DNA of 55,951 bases from Bacillota bacterium. Lineage in GTDB: Bacteria; Bacillota; Dethiobacteria; DTU022; PWGO01. Of this stretch, positions 1 through 8,320 are shown piece after piece (positions within the stretch are counted from its first letter, which is position 1; each line of letters begins with the position of its first letter). Location: contig JAAYSV010000039.1 in assembly GCA_012518215.1 (NCBI GenBank), positions 1 through 55,951 of the forward strand, read 5' to 3'. The position numbers and the translations under genes were made by a program. The notes below the pieces were generated by a model. The model searched no databases. It saw nothing but the letters and a program-made list of their open reading frames with translations, and had not been told where the DNA came from.

Positions 1-2
1 GA

Positions 3-80
3 AACATGCCGTTACTGCAGGGAGGCTTCAGTTTCACCAGGGAAGCTATTAAAAGTTTGATAGATAAAAAAGTGTGTTAA
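3..80 (+). CDS. possible 3' end of a gene cut by the window edge
   Basis: The frame that starts at base 3 stays open for 25 codons and ends with TAA at 78-80. It reads as a plausible C-terminus with the hydrophilic tail REAIKSLIDKKVC. The two other forward frames close at 51 and 60. The tail is too short to assign a family, and no intrinsic terminator follows it before the promoter at 143. The call is only that a gene may enter the window from the left. Confidence 0.25.
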   Translation, partial: NMPLLQGGFSFTREAIKSLIDKKVC

Positions 81-142
81 AAATTACGGGGTTCTCTCTT
101 TTTTCCTAAAGTAGGTTGACACCGTCTGCAACAGCAGGCCAT

Positions 143-171
143 TTGCCCATGTTTTTTGCTTGATATATAAT
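143..171 (+). promoter_or_regulatory. SigA-type promoter of the GH29 fucosidase gene
   Basis: TTGCCC at 143-148 and TATAAT at 166-171 are separated by 17 bases. Transcription would start near 178, which leaves the ribosome binding site GAGGGGG at 194-200 inside a short leader. Confidence 0.6.
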
Positions 172-208
172 TTAGTAGATATCGGGTTTGATCGAGGGGG
201 AAATCGAT

Positions 209-1780
209 TTGTATATTGAAAAATTAATTGTCCCCGGCATTCTCATCGCTCTGGCATTATTCCTCGTTTTTTTTAGCCTGCGTGGCAAAATCCCCGGGGA
301 CCCACATTTTGAATCGGGCTGGGCAACTGACAACAACGGATTCGCAAAGGATGGCCCCGAGGTGGAAAGGCTGACTGCAGTGGTGCCGACTCCCATACAG
401 CTCCATCATAGCAAGCTGGAATATTATTCGTTTATCCATTACGGTATGAATACATTTACCGGCAGGGAGTGGGGCACGGGAAAGGAAGACCCGCGGCAGT
501 ACAACCCCACCAGGGTTGATACCGACCAGTGGGTACGTGTATTGCAGGAATCCGGAAGCAGGGGAATCGTATTCACCGTCAAGCATCACGATGGCTTCTG
601 CCTGTATCCGAGCAAATATACCGAGCACAGCATCGCCAACAGTCCCTATCAAAATGGCAAGGGCGACATCATGGGGCAACTTGCGGACAGCTGCCGTAAA
701 TACGGCATGAATCTGGGAATCTATCTTTCTCCCTGGGATATGCACGAGAAAACGTACGGCACCGAAGCTTACAACGACTACATGGTCAATCAGCTTACCG
801 AGCTATGCACCAATTATGGCCCGCTTTTCATGATCTGGTTTGACGGGGCCAGGGGCAAGAACGTGCCCGAATTCAAATACGATTTCGAGCGCTATTACGA
901 AGTTATTCGCCGGCTTCAGCCCGAAGCGATCATTGCCAATTGTGGCCCGGATGTGCGCTGGATTGGCAACGAGGCAGGTGTGGTACGCCCCGGTGAATGG
1001 AGTGTTGTCGCCGCAGATACAGCCGATGTGGACCGGATCATGGAACAATCACAGCAGGATGAACAGACGGGACGGGAACTGAAAGCCTTCGATCACACGG
1101 CGAAAGACCTGGGCAGCCGCGATGCGCTAAGGCGCCACCCGGATTTGAGATGGTATCCGGCAGAGGCCGATGTTTCCCTCCACCCCGGTTGGTTTTACAA
1201 CAAGCGCCGGGCATTGTTCAGAAAGGGCGTGAAAAAACTTTGCTCACTTTATTACAATTCTGTCGGTGCCAATGCATCCCTTCTACTCAACGTTCCGCCA
1301 AACAGGGAAGGCGTGATTGCCGATCGGGATGTCAAGGTGCTCAAAGCATTTGGCGACCGGATCAGAAAGGATTTTTCCCGGCCCATCAGCTATCAGTTAC
1401 ATCTTGGAAATGCTGAAACAATGGTGGCCAGGGAGGAGGCCCGGGATGCACTTTCAGTTGAGGATGATCGTGGATACAGCTTTGCTGACCATGAATACAT
1501 TGCAGACTTGAAACTTGGGCAGGCCGCCAAAGTAAAGCGCCTCGTGCTCAAGGAGGATCTGACCGGTAGCCAGCGTGTGGAGGCATTCGATGTTTTTGCA
1601 CGTGTGAACCATGCGGGCATTGAAGGCGAAGAAAAATACAGGAAGATCGCCGGGAACACGGTCATCGGCAGCAAGAGGATCATAACCTTCGGGAGGGCGG
1701 TAAATACCGATACCATCCGTATTGTCATCCGGCAGTCGAGGGGTAACCCGGTATTGTCGTTCATCGGTCTTTACGAGTAA
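209..1780 (+). CDS. GH29 alpha-L-fucosidase, membrane-anchored
   Basis: Predicted retaining exo-enzyme that removes terminal alpha-L-fucose from glycans outside the cell. Residues 6-24 form one hydrophobic segment (signal anchor or uncleaved signal). The catalytic barrel follows, with KHHDGF near 125-130 and WFDGA near 210-214, whose Asp (about D212) fits the GH29 nucleophile; RWIGNEAG near 250-257 is also typical. The C-terminal 120 residues fit the beta-sandwich of the family. The TTG at 209 is preferred over the in-frame TTG at 188 because GAGGGGG lies 8 bases upstream of it and because 188 is only about 10 bases from the expected transcription start. The gene appears to be a single transcription unit, with a weak hairpin downstream. 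A GH95 fucosidase lies 6.5 kb away, so the organism may use fucosylated glycans. Linkage preference cannot be told from sequence. Confidence 0.9.
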   Translation: MYIEKLIVPGILIALALFLVFFSLRGKIPGDPHFESGWATDNNGFAKDGPEVERLTAVVPTPIQLHHSKLEYYSFIHYGMNTFTGREWGTGKEDPRQYNPTRVDTDQWVRVLQESGSRGIVFTVKHHDGFCLYPSKYTEHSIANSPYQNGKGDIMGQLADSCRKYGMNLGIYLSPWDMHEKTYGTEAYNDYMVNQLTELCTNYGPLFMIWFDGARGKNVPEFKYDFERYYEVIRRLQPEAIIANCGPDVRWIGNEAGVVRPGEWSVVAADTADVDRIMEQSQQDEQTGRELKAFDHTAKDLGSRDALRRHPDLRWYPAEADVSLHPGWFYNKRRALFRKGVKKLCSLYYNSVGANASLLLNVPPNREGVIADRDVKVLKAFGDRIRKDFSRPISYQLHLGNAETMVAREEARDALSVEDDRGYSFADHEYIADLKLGQAAKVKRLVLKEDLTGSQRVEAFDVFARVNHAGIEGEEKYRKIAGNTVIGSKRIITFGRAVNTDTIRIVIRQSRGNPVLSFIGLYE

Positions 1781-1816
1781 AGCCCGTTACCCCGGCGTTG
1801 CCTTTTTCTTCTCTTT

Positions 1817-1847
1817 CCCGGGTTTGAGTCTGGCTCCGGGTTTTTTG
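1817..1847 (+). terminator. probable intrinsic terminator after the fucosidase gene
   Basis: CCCGG at 1817-1821 pairs with CCGGG at 1836-1840 and is followed by six T residues at 1841-1846. The stem is short (5 bp) with a long loop, so it may be weak. Confidence 0.45.
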
Positions 1848-2008
1848 TTTGACAGATGACGATGAAATGCATCCGGCTACGAAAAAGAATTGGTCAATCC
1901 GGGCGGGTTGCGGGGGTGGGTGTGGACGTTTCCATGTCGTGTTGGAAGCAGCAAATGGGGGCAGGGGGTTACCCATTTATCTGCATGTGATGGAAGGGAG
2001 ATGAGAGG

Positions 2009-2668
2009 ATGACGAACCGTCGTTTTTTTCTTTTTGCCAATGGAGATTTCCGGGACCCCGATTTCTACCGAAAGCAGATTGATGCGGAAGACCGGATTGT
2101 CTGTGTAGATGGGGGTGCCCGTCATGTTCTGGAGATGGGTCTCCACCCTCATGTGGTCGTGGGGGACACCGACTCCATTGACGCGGATCTGCGTCAACGG
2201 CTGAACAATATGTCGGTGGAATGGATCCGTGATCCATCCATTGACCAGGATAAATCTGATATGGAGATGGCTCTGGATCACGTTCTCTCCCTTCGACCGA
2301 AACCGCTTGAAATTGTTGTCTGCGGAGCCCTCGGGGGTAAGAGGGTTGATCATACCCTGATCAATCTTTTTCTGCTGTTACGTCCTTTCGAGGCGGGTGT
2401 CCGCGCCAGGATTATCGATGAATTGCAGACGATCAGGTTGATTGACGGGGAATTGAAGTTTCAAGGGCAGGTCGGGGACTACCTGTCCCTGTTTGCGCTT
2501 ACACCCAGTGTAACGGGGATATGGACCAGGGGGTTGAAATACCCGCTGCATGGAGATACTCTTTATTTTGCTTCTACCCTTGGCCTGAGCAATGAACTCT
2601 CTTCGCTTGAAGCCGAAGTAACGTTTTCTTCCGGGCTGCTTCTGGCAGTCCATATTTCACGCCACTGA
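2009..2668 (+). CDS. thiN: thiamine pyrophosphokinase
   Basis: Transfers pyrophosphate from ATP to thiamine to give thiamine diphosphate in the cytoplasm. The 219 residues match the family length. Visible motifs in order are DGGA (34-37), GDTDS (52-56), DQDKSDME (79-86) and GALGGKRVDH (106-115); these build the Mg-ATP site. The C-terminal half has the GLSNE signature of the thiamine-binding domain. A purine-rich ribosome binding site (GGAAGGGAGATGAGAGG) ends just before the ATG. The gene converges with a thiamine-precursor transporter on the minus strand, with only 11 bases between the stops, so a salvage role fits: imported precursor or thiamine is phosphorylated here. No riboswitch is visible in its own leader. 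Confidence 0.93.
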   Translation: MTNRRFFLFANGDFRDPDFYRKQIDAEDRIVCVDGGARHVLEMGLHPHVVVGDTDSIDADLRQRLNNMSVEWIRDPSIDQDKSDMEMALDHVLSLRPKPLEIVVCGALGGKRVDHTLINLFLLLRPFEAGVRARIIDELQTIRLIDGELKFQGQVGDYLSLFALTPSVTGIWTRGLKYPLHGDTLYFASTLGLSNELSSLEAEVTFSSGLLLAVHISRH

Positions 2669-2679
2669 GGGTACCCTCT

Positions 2680-3444
2680 TCATATTTTTGTTTCCAATGT
2701 TGCCAGAGTATCCATCAGTTGTTCACGGTATGAAATGAACCGGGAAGAGGTGATGGTCTTCCGGGAACGGGGGCGCGGTATTTCCACGGTTATTTCAAGG
2801 ATAATCTTTCCCGGGCGATCCGAAATCATGTAAATCCGGTCGGAGAGGTAGATTGCTTCATCGATACTGTGGGTCACGAAGAGGACAGCTCTCCGGAAAC
2901 GGTCCAGAATCCGGAGTAACCATTCACGCAGGTTTTCGCGGGTAAGGGCATCGAGGGCAGCAAATGGTTCATCGAGCAGCATCAGGTTGCTCTCCATCAG
3001 GACGGTCCGCAGCAGGGCTGCCCGCTGCTTCATCCCCCCGGAAAGTTGGCCCGGGTAGTATGACGCAAAACCTTCGAGCCCGAATACCGGCAACAGTTCA
3101 CATACCCTGGCAGAGGCCTCTTCTTTACTCTTGCCTTCTGCAAGCAGCGGCATGGCCGCGTTCTGCAACAGGGTTTTCCATGGAAAAAGCAGGTCCTGCT
3201 GGGGCATGTAACCGACTTTGGCCGGTCGGCCGGTGATCTCCTTGCCCTTCAGGAAGACCTGGCCATGATCAGGTTCGAGCAGGCCGGCGGCGATCTTGAG
3301 CAGGGTGCTTTTGCCCGACCCGCTGGGGCCGAGTAGCGAAACAAATTCCCCCGCGTTCACCCGGAGCGAGACTTCTTCCAGGACGGGCAGTATCTCCGAA
3401 GCAAAGGTGTAGGTTGAACTGATATTATCCAATTTCAAGAGCAT
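2680..3444 (-). CDS. thiZ: ABC transporter ATP-binding protein, thiamine precursor uptake (ThiZ-like)
   Basis: Cytoplasmic ATPase of an importer. Walker A (GPSGSGKS, about 39-46), Q-loop, signature LSGGMKQR, Walker B LMLLDEP and switch histidine VTHS are all present, in the layout of the nitrate/sulfonate/taurine/thiamine-precursor subfamily. The frame is open further, to a TTG at 3561 that overlaps the upstream stop. However, the extra 39 residues are low-complexity (Ala/Pro/Gln), and GGAGG sits 10 bases before the ATG at 3444, so I prefer 3444 (254 residues). It is the last gene of the riboswitch-controlled operon, after the permease and binding protein. Substrate is inferred from the riboswitch and the neighbouring NMT1/THI5-like protein, not from the ATPase itself. 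Confidence 0.85.
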   Translation of the reverse strand: MLLKLDNISSTYTFASEILPVLEEVSLRVNAGEFVSLLGPSGSGKSTLLKIAAGLLEPDHGQVFLKGKEITGRPAKVGYMPQQDLLFPWKTLLQNAAMPLLAEGKSKEEASARVCELLPVFGLEGFASYYPGQLSGGMKQRAALLRTVLMESNLMLLDEPFAALDALTRENLREWLLRILDRFRRAVLFVTHSIDEAIYLSDRIYMISDRPGKIILEITVEIPRPRSRKTITSSRFISYREQLMDTLATLETKI

Positions 3445-3557
3445 TTTCCCGGGACCTCCATCCTGTTGGCTGCATGCTGCCGGGGCAAGCTGGAAACATG
3501 CTGCAGGGGCTTGTGGCAGAGCCCCCGCAGCGGTGCTTTCAGATTTTCCATGACATC

Positions 3558-4559
3558 TCAACGGATAAAATCGTTGGTAAAAGCACGATCCACATCGAGC
3601 ATTTCAGCAATCAGACCCTGGTCATGTAGCCAGCGGCTGTAGTTATCCCATACTTCTTTTTTCTGCAGGCCCCATACCTCGGCATCTTCCTGATACCTGT
3701 CTTTCAACCACTCCTGGCTGGCCATCACCAGTTCGCGATCAAGTTCCGGTGCATTCTGCAGCAGGATTTCCGCGGCCTCGGCAGGGTTTTCGATTGCCAG
3801 CCGGTAACCTTTTGCGGTGGCGCGCATGAATTTTTCAACCAATTCAGGCTGTTCATCTATGATAGTTTCGCTACTGATGATCAGGGGTGTATAGTAATCA
3901 AGGGCCCGGTCAAGATCACGCAGTGGCATATAGTTCAGCTCCAGTCCTTTGAGTTCAGCTTCAATACCATCCCAACCATAATATATCCAGGCGAAATCGG
4001 CCAGGCGTTCGATGACGGCAAAGAGGTCTGCCTCACCGACAGTGACGATGGACACCTGATCGAAGTCGGCGCCGACTTTATCCATCAGTGCCTTGATGGT
4101 TGCTTCTTCCACTTCGGTACCCCAGCTGCCGTAGCTTTTTCCTTCAAAATCGGCCACCGTCATTATATTCCTGTCTTTCAAAGAAGCAAAGCCCGAGGTA
4201 TTGTGCTGTAAAATGGTGCCGATGGAGACGACAGGGATACTGTCGTTTGCACGGGCAAAGGTGACCTGTTCCTGATAGCTGATACCGAACTGCGCTTTAT
4301 CCGTGGCCACGAGCGGGACGACATTTCCCCCGGCCTCCTCTATCTCAACTTCCAACCCTTCTTCAAGATAATAACCCCTGTCCCTGGCCACGAAAAGCCC
4401 ACTGTAGTTGGTGTTGGGATTCCAATCCAGAAGAAGGGTAACCTTTTCGGCGGCAGGAGTGCTTTCCCGGTTGCATCCCGCCGCAAAGAACAGGCTCAGA
4501 AACAGAACCAGGCCCAGAACGGACCATCCCATCAATTTGTTTTTGTTCATCTTCAACAC
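3558..4559 (-). CDS. thiY: ABC transporter substrate-binding lipoprotein, NMT1/THI5-like (ThiY-like)
   Basis: Captures a pyrimidine thiamine precursor (formylaminopyrimidine or HMP type) outside the membrane. An N-terminal hydrophobic stretch ends in a lipobox (LFFAAGC, Cys about 29). The mature part has the NMT1/THI5 features LLLDWNPNTNY near the start, where the WxPNxxH-type segment contacts the pyrimidine, and GSWGTE and DFAWIYYGWDG further on. The first possible start (GTG 4559) overlaps the permease stop by 7 bases. The ATG at 4550 is an equally good start 2 bases after that stop, so translation is coupled to the permease. The family also holds riboflavin and other ligands; the TPP riboswitch upstream settles the role in favour of thiamine. 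Confidence 0.88.
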   Translation of the reverse strand: MLKMNKNKLMGWSVLGLVLFLSLFFAAGCNRESTPAAEKVTLLLDWNPNTNYSGLFVARDRGYYLEEGLEVEIEEAGGNVVPLVATDKAQFGISYQEQVTFARANDSIPVVSIGTILQHNTSGFASLKDRNIMTVADFEGKSYGSWGTEVEEATIKALMDKVGADFDQVSIVTVGEADLFAVIERLADFAWIYYGWDGIEAELKGLELNYMPLRDLDRALDYYTPLIISSETIIDEQPELVEKFMRATAKGYRLAIENPAEAAEILLQNAPELDRELVMASQEWLKDRYQEDAEVWGLQKKEVWDNYSRWLHDQGLIAEMLDVDRAFTNDFIR

Positions 4560-5344
4560 ATTTCTTCACTCCCTGTAGTTGTGATTTTTGTTCGACTCCA
4601 GGGCATTGCCAGCCAGGCAAACATGGTGGTGATCCTGAAGAGGATCAGGCTGAGCAACACGGCGATGAGCACGGCAGCGAAAAGATGGCCGGTCTTGTAA
4701 GAATGCATCATCCGTGTCATGTAAACGCCCAGGCCGATACTTCCACCCAACCACTCGCCGATGATTGCCCCCATGACGCTATAGGTGGCGGAGATCTTCA
4801 GACCGGAAAAAAAATGGGGCAGGACAGAGGGGAGCAGAAGGGATTTGAAGGTAAACCAGGAACCGGATTGCATCACCCGCATCAATTCAAGAGCCTCGGG
4901 ATTGACCTGTTTCAACCCCTCGGCGACATTTACCGCCAGCGGGAAGAAGCAGACCAGGGTGACCACGGCGACCTTGGGGGTCAGGCCCACGCCGAGCCAG
5001 ATGAGAAGAAGTGGGGCCAGGGCAAATATGGGGATGGCCTGCGAGATCACCAGCAAGGGATAGACAGCGTTTCTGACCGATTCCCAGCGGTTCATGGCCA
5101 GGGCCAGGATCATGGCCACGGCTATGGCCAGCAACAGGCCGATGCCCACAGCATAGAGGGTTGCTGCGGTATGTTTCATCAGCAGGGCAAAATTTTCTGT
5201 CAGTGCCCCGGCTATGTTCGAAGGGGAAGGCAGAATATAATCCGGCAGGGAAAACAAACGGCAGATCACCTCCCAGAAGGCGATGAGCAGTACCATGATC
5301 AGGAAGGATGGCAGGCGTTGTCGGGCATTGTTTCCAATTTTCAT
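4553..5344 (-). CDS. thiX: ABC transporter permease, thiamine precursor uptake (ThiX-like)
   Basis: Integral membrane subunit (263 residues) of the binding-protein-dependent type. Several hydrophobic helices are evident. The conserved cytoplasmic loop that docks the ATPase lies around EALELMRVMQSGSWFTFKSLLLP, a variant of the EAA motif. First gene after the TPP riboswitch and its terminator; the leader is about 100 bases between aptamer and start. The 3' end overlaps the binding-protein gene. The three genes together make a complete importer with the same order as other thiamine-precursor operons. Confidence 0.88.
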   Translation of the reverse strand: MKIGNNARQRLPSFLIMVLLIAFWEVICRLFSLPDYILPSPSNIAGALTENFALLMKHTAATLYAVGIGLLLAIAVAMILALAMNRWESVRNAVYPLLVISQAIPIFALAPLLLIWLGVGLTPKVAVVTLVCFFPLAVNVAEGLKQVNPEALELMRVMQSGSWFTFKSLLLPSVLPHFFSGLKISATYSVMGAIIGEWLGGSIGLGVYMTRMMHSYKTGHLFAAVLIAVLLSLILFRITTMFAWLAMPWSRTKITTTGSEEMC

Positions 5345-5397
5345 CAGCGAAAGCTCCTATCTGCTGTTGGCGTAGCGGCATTATTTCCGGGCGGGCC

Positions 5398-5433
5398 AAA
5401 AAAACAAGCTGGAGCCAACGATGGCTTCAGCTT
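5398..5433 (-). terminator. expression-platform terminator of the TPP riboswitch
   Basis: On the minus strand AAGCTG/CAGCTT and AGCCA/TGGCT form a long hairpin (5406-5433), followed by seven T residues (complement of 5398-5404). It lies directly downstream of the aptamer, so ligand binding is expected to favour premature termination before the transporter genes. Confidence 0.85.
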
Positions 5434-5444
5434 GCATTTCCGGA

Positions 5445-5541
5445 TGGCAAGTATGTTCCCTACGCTGGCATTACCCAGGTCAGGTTCGAAGGGTCAGAGC
5501 AATGGCAGCTCTATCTCAGCCGGGTCAACCCAGCCCCCCTT
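5445..5541 (-). promoter_or_regulatory. TPP (THI-element) riboswitch
   Basis: On the minus strand the hallmark pieces occur in order: CTGAGA (5514-5519), an ACCCTTCGAACCTGA core in place of the usual ACCCTTTGAACCTGA, then CTGGGTAATGCCAGCGTAGGGA. These are the J2/3, J3/2 and P4-P5 elements of the thi box. The closing helix uses GGGG-type runs near 5534-5540. The element precedes a thiamine-precursor transporter and an intrinsic terminator, so it should act by transcription attenuation when TPP is plentiful. Confidence 0.96.
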
Positions 5542-5631
5542 TGACCTATTATTTTGATCCTTGAAAACAGGATACCACAAGCGGTGGCCGACTGCAAATC
5601 TTATCTTCCGTATTTTGCCGGTTGAAGATTT

Positions 5632-6420
5632 TCAATTGACCCCCAGCTCCTCGATATCTATATGGGGGTTTCTGTATCTTCTTTTCCTTCCGGTAAACAT
5701 ACCGTATTCAATAGCTCTCTCGGGGCATAGATTGATGCAAGCCAGGCACTGGACACACTGATCACCCCACACGGGTTTGTCTTCGACTTTGATGCATCCG
5801 GTAATACAAACCTTCTCGCAGATACCGCATGAATTGCAGCTATCGTTAACACGGAAATACCTGGTGTTGACCGAATATTTCATGAACAACGGGTTTACGA
5901 CGTAAGTCAGGAGGTGGGGCAGAGGACCCTTGACCAGTTCGAAAACTCCCTTCTGCCGTTTCCCGATAATATCATTTATATGCTCAAGTTTTTTCCCGGC
6001 CCCCGCCAGTTTTCTTTCCGCTTTCTCTGGCGCATCCGCATTCATGGCTATGACCATGTAATTGTTGGGCATGATCAGTGAAAACCCGCTGTGAAGTGGC
6101 AGATTGTTCTGTTGCAACTCATGCTCGACGACCTTCATGGCCTGGCCGATATTCTGGCCGCAGGTGATCACAGAAAAAACATAGTTGTCCTCGAAGTTGT
6201 TGATTTTCAACCGGCGCATGAAGTTGACCACCATACCGGGCGGCCCCCAGGAATAAACCGGGAATACAAATCCCAGGATTTCCCCCGCGGCCATGGTGTG
6301 TTCGAAGCTATTCCCTTCCAGCATGAGTTTGGGAATGGAAGATAGTTTTTCCCCCTGTGCGGCGGCAATATTTTTTGCGGCATGCAAGGAATTACCTGTC
6401 CCCGAAAAATAATAGATCAT
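5632..6420 (-). CDS. EFR1-type flavodoxin/ferredoxin fusion protein
   Basis: Electron-transfer protein with an N-terminal flavodoxin-like FMN domain (FSGTGNS at residues 4-10, the phosphate loop) and a C-terminal pair of 4Fe-4S clusters. The first motif is C195-x2-C198-x2-C201-x3-C205, without the usual proline; the second is C222-x2-C225-x2-C228-x3-C232-Pro. The frame extends to 6648, but the ATG at 6420 has an AAGGGGGG ribosome site and begins exactly at the flavodoxin strand MIYYFSG, so 262 residues is preferred. It would pass low-potential electrons between ferredoxin pools and an unknown acceptor in the cytoplasm. It is encoded alone between the riboswitch and a GH18-like gene, so no partner can be named. 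Confidence 0.85.
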   Translation of the reverse strand: MIYYFSGTGNSLHAAKNIAAAQGEKLSSIPKLMLEGNSFEHTMAAGEILGFVFPVYSWGPPGMVVNFMRRLKINNFEDNYVFSVITCGQNIGQAMKVVEHELQQNNLPLHSGFSLIMPNNYMVIAMNADAPEKAERKLAGAGKKLEHINDIIGKRQKGVFELVKGPLPHLLTYVVNPLFMKYSVNTRYFRVNDSCNSCGICEKVCITGCIKVEDKPVWGDQCVQCLACINLCPERAIEYGMFTGRKRRYRNPHIDIEELGVN

Positions 6421-6562
6421 GGCTGGCCCCCCTTGATTCTCGGTGGATCCATGGAAGCGGATCCAACCTGCGTTCTCCACAGATCTTTCTACGTGGGAAG
6501 GTGTATTCCCTTTAAATTTATACCACTGCTGTATCCAATATGCTATTTTTTGTAAGGATGTA

Positions 6563-7969
6563 TCATCGGTGGGGATATCTGTCCCTGATAGCCGAGGAGA
6601 TGGCTTTGAACAGTGATAAATCTGTATCGGAAGCATTGTCGCAAGCATAATGCCAGACCATCACGCCTCCCAGGCCCTGATCAAGTGAATAGCTGGTTTT
6701 GTTGTATGCTGTCTGGTAGCAATTGTAGAATCTATCTTTTTCCGTTCCGCCAAAACTTCCAACTGCCCTGTCACTGTATCGTCCCAACTTTTCGCTTTCA
6801 TCCTTGTAAAGGGTCCACAACTCGGCCATATCGTCTGGACGCGCATAAAAGGGTATGCCCAGATCGACCTTGGAGAGCGGAATGTTTTTCTTTTTCATGT
6901 ATTCGATTGCCCCGATGCATTGCGTGTAAAAACTGCTGTGATGCCCGCGGCTGTCCGGCAAGTCGTAGCACATCAGTTCTATCACATCGATGGCATCGAT
7001 ATGTTTTTTGTTGAATTTGATTCCCCAGGGTGCGAGTGCGACCGCCACCTTGAGGTCGGGTTTCTTCTCTTTCAGGCACAGGATGAAATTTCCGTAAACA
7101 TTGAAATCCCGATAACTTACCGGGTATTCCCAATCAAAAGCAAGACCATCAAATCCTTTATCTTTTACATATCCGATCATGTTATCTGCCAGCTTCACCC
7201 TGTTGCCCTTCTTCGCCATGGCGACGTCAACGGCCAACTCCCTGACCATCCTGTTCCAGTCACTATCATAGGGCCTGTCTGCTTCAAACAGAAAATTGAC
7301 GTATACGGTGTAATTTCTGTTCAGCCTGGCCTGGGCCTGTTTGATAAGATCGAGAGAGTTATCCAATCGCGGGTCGATTTTGATATCCCCATTTTTGTTG
7401 AAAGTGGCCATTCCAAATAAAATGATGTCGGTGATGTTGGCAAGATGCCCCTCGTCCATATCATCGATTTTCTGCAACGTATCGGCAACGATATATGCCG
7501 TTGTTCTGAAGGATCCCGCATCCTGCACCCTCTGATTCCGGAAGGTGATGTCTTTGACCGAATATCTGCCGCTTACGGTGGCAATCTCGATCACTATTTT
7601 GTTTGTGAAAAGGGCTGGAAAAGTGCAGAAGGCAGTCTTTTCTACATAATCCTGTTTGTAGACGAGCTTTTTGCTGTTGCCGGAAGGGGCGTATATTTCC
7701 AATCCTTCTATTCCCGACCCTGCAACTTCGATAATGGCAGTATTGAGGGAGATGAGCCGATCAAACGAGGCAACGATTGTCACGGGTTGATCTGCATTGT
7801 TGATGGCAGGAGAAGATACTTCCCTGCCGTCCACCGCCCATGAAATGGCAAGAACCTGTTGTTCTTCGGCGACGGAAGCGGGGGCACCCGGGTGTTCTGC
7901 ACAACCACTTGCAAGGAGCAGGGCTGCCATTGCAAGCAAGAGGGAAAAAATATAAATTATTCTTTTCAT
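6563..7969 (-). CDS. GH18-like lipoprotein with altered catalytic motif
   Basis: Secreted, membrane-tethered protein of 468 residues. The lipobox LLLASGC places the lipidated Cys at 23. After a beta-rich region of about 140 residues comes a GH18-type TIM barrel: TTAYIVAD at its start, then DGLAFDWEYP at about 274-283, and a late barrel strand VMVWHYACD. The family motif DxxDxDxE reads D-G-L-A-F-D-W-E, so the acid/base Glu and one Asp are kept while the middle Asp is Ala. It may have weak or no hydrolase activity, or act on peptidoglycan or spore-cortex type polymers like other divergent GH18 proteins. GTG/ATG alternatives exist upstream, but the ATG at 7969 has AAGGTGG before it and opens straight into the signal peptide. 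Confidence 0.8.
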   Translation of the reverse strand: MKRIIYIFSLLLAMAALLLASGCAEHPGAPASVAEEQQVLAISWAVDGREVSSPAINNADQPVTIVASFDRLISLNTAIIEVAGSGIEGLEIYAPSGNSKKLVYKQDYVEKTAFCTFPALFTNKIVIEIATVSGRYSVKDITFRNQRVQDAGSFRTTAYIVADTLQKIDDMDEGHLANITDIILFGMATFNKNGDIKIDPRLDNSLDLIKQAQARLNRNYTVYVNFLFEADRPYDSDWNRMVRELAVDVAMAKKGNRVKLADNMIGYVKDKGFDGLAFDWEYPVSYRDFNVYGNFILCLKEKKPDLKVAVALAPWGIKFNKKHIDAIDVIELMCYDLPDSRGHHSSFYTQCIGAIEYMKKKNIPLSKVDLGIPFYARPDDMAELWTLYKDESEKLGRYSDRAVGSFGGTEKDRFYNCYQTAYNKTSYSLDQGLGGVMVWHYACDNASDTDLSLFKAISSAIRDRYPHR

Positions 7970-7987
7970 GTCCGGTTCACCACCTTG

Positions 7988-7996
7988 ATTGTAACA
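7988..7996 (-). promoter_or_regulatory. extended -10 promoter of the GH18-like lipoprotein gene
   Basis: On the minus strand TG-T-TACAAT (complement of 7988-7996) forms an extended -10 box, about 20 bases before the ATG at 7969. No good -35 box is seen, as is usual for extended -10 promoters. Confidence 0.4.
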
Positions 7997-8271
7997 CAAT
8001 TAACTGCTTTTTTTCTTCCGGCCGCAGGGCAGTCTTTTTGTTTATCATCGCGAGAAAGCGATGGGGGTAAATGAACTTTGTGGAATCTTTCCATCCCGGG
8101 TTGTTTGAAAATCATTGTTTTTCTGCCAGGTACCATGAAGGATTGACTGCCGATTATCGCGATGCCGCCAATGAGTGAAAAAATGTGAACAAACAAGGTT
8201 TCTCGGGGAAACGGGCATGGGTATCAAGGGGAAAGGCCTGACCCCGCCGACTGCCTTTCAAAAGTTTGATG

Positions 8272-8280
8272 TGGTATAGT
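8272..8280 (+). promoter_or_regulatory. extended -10 promoter of the GH95 gene
   Basis: TGGTATAGT at 8272-8280 matches TGnTATAAT with one change. It overlaps the first possible GTG start (8279), which argues that translation begins further down, at ATG 8321. Confidence 0.4.
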
Positions 8281-8320
8281 GTACGGAGATGTTTCTATCA
8301 AAATCCATCTGTTCGGTGCA

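Larger units (their letters stand above)
7970..8320. other. divergent intergenic region
   Basis: This 350-base gap separates two divergent glycan-related genes and holds both promoters described separately. A small hairpin ATCGC-gagaaa-GCGAT lies near 8047-8062. No other convincing gene or RNA is visible. Confidence 0.5.

Noticed and set aside
4685-5557. 290-codon plus-strand frame across the permease gene and riboswitch
   Set aside because: It is antisense to a clear permease and to the TPP riboswitch, and its translation is Gly/Gln/His-rich without any domain.
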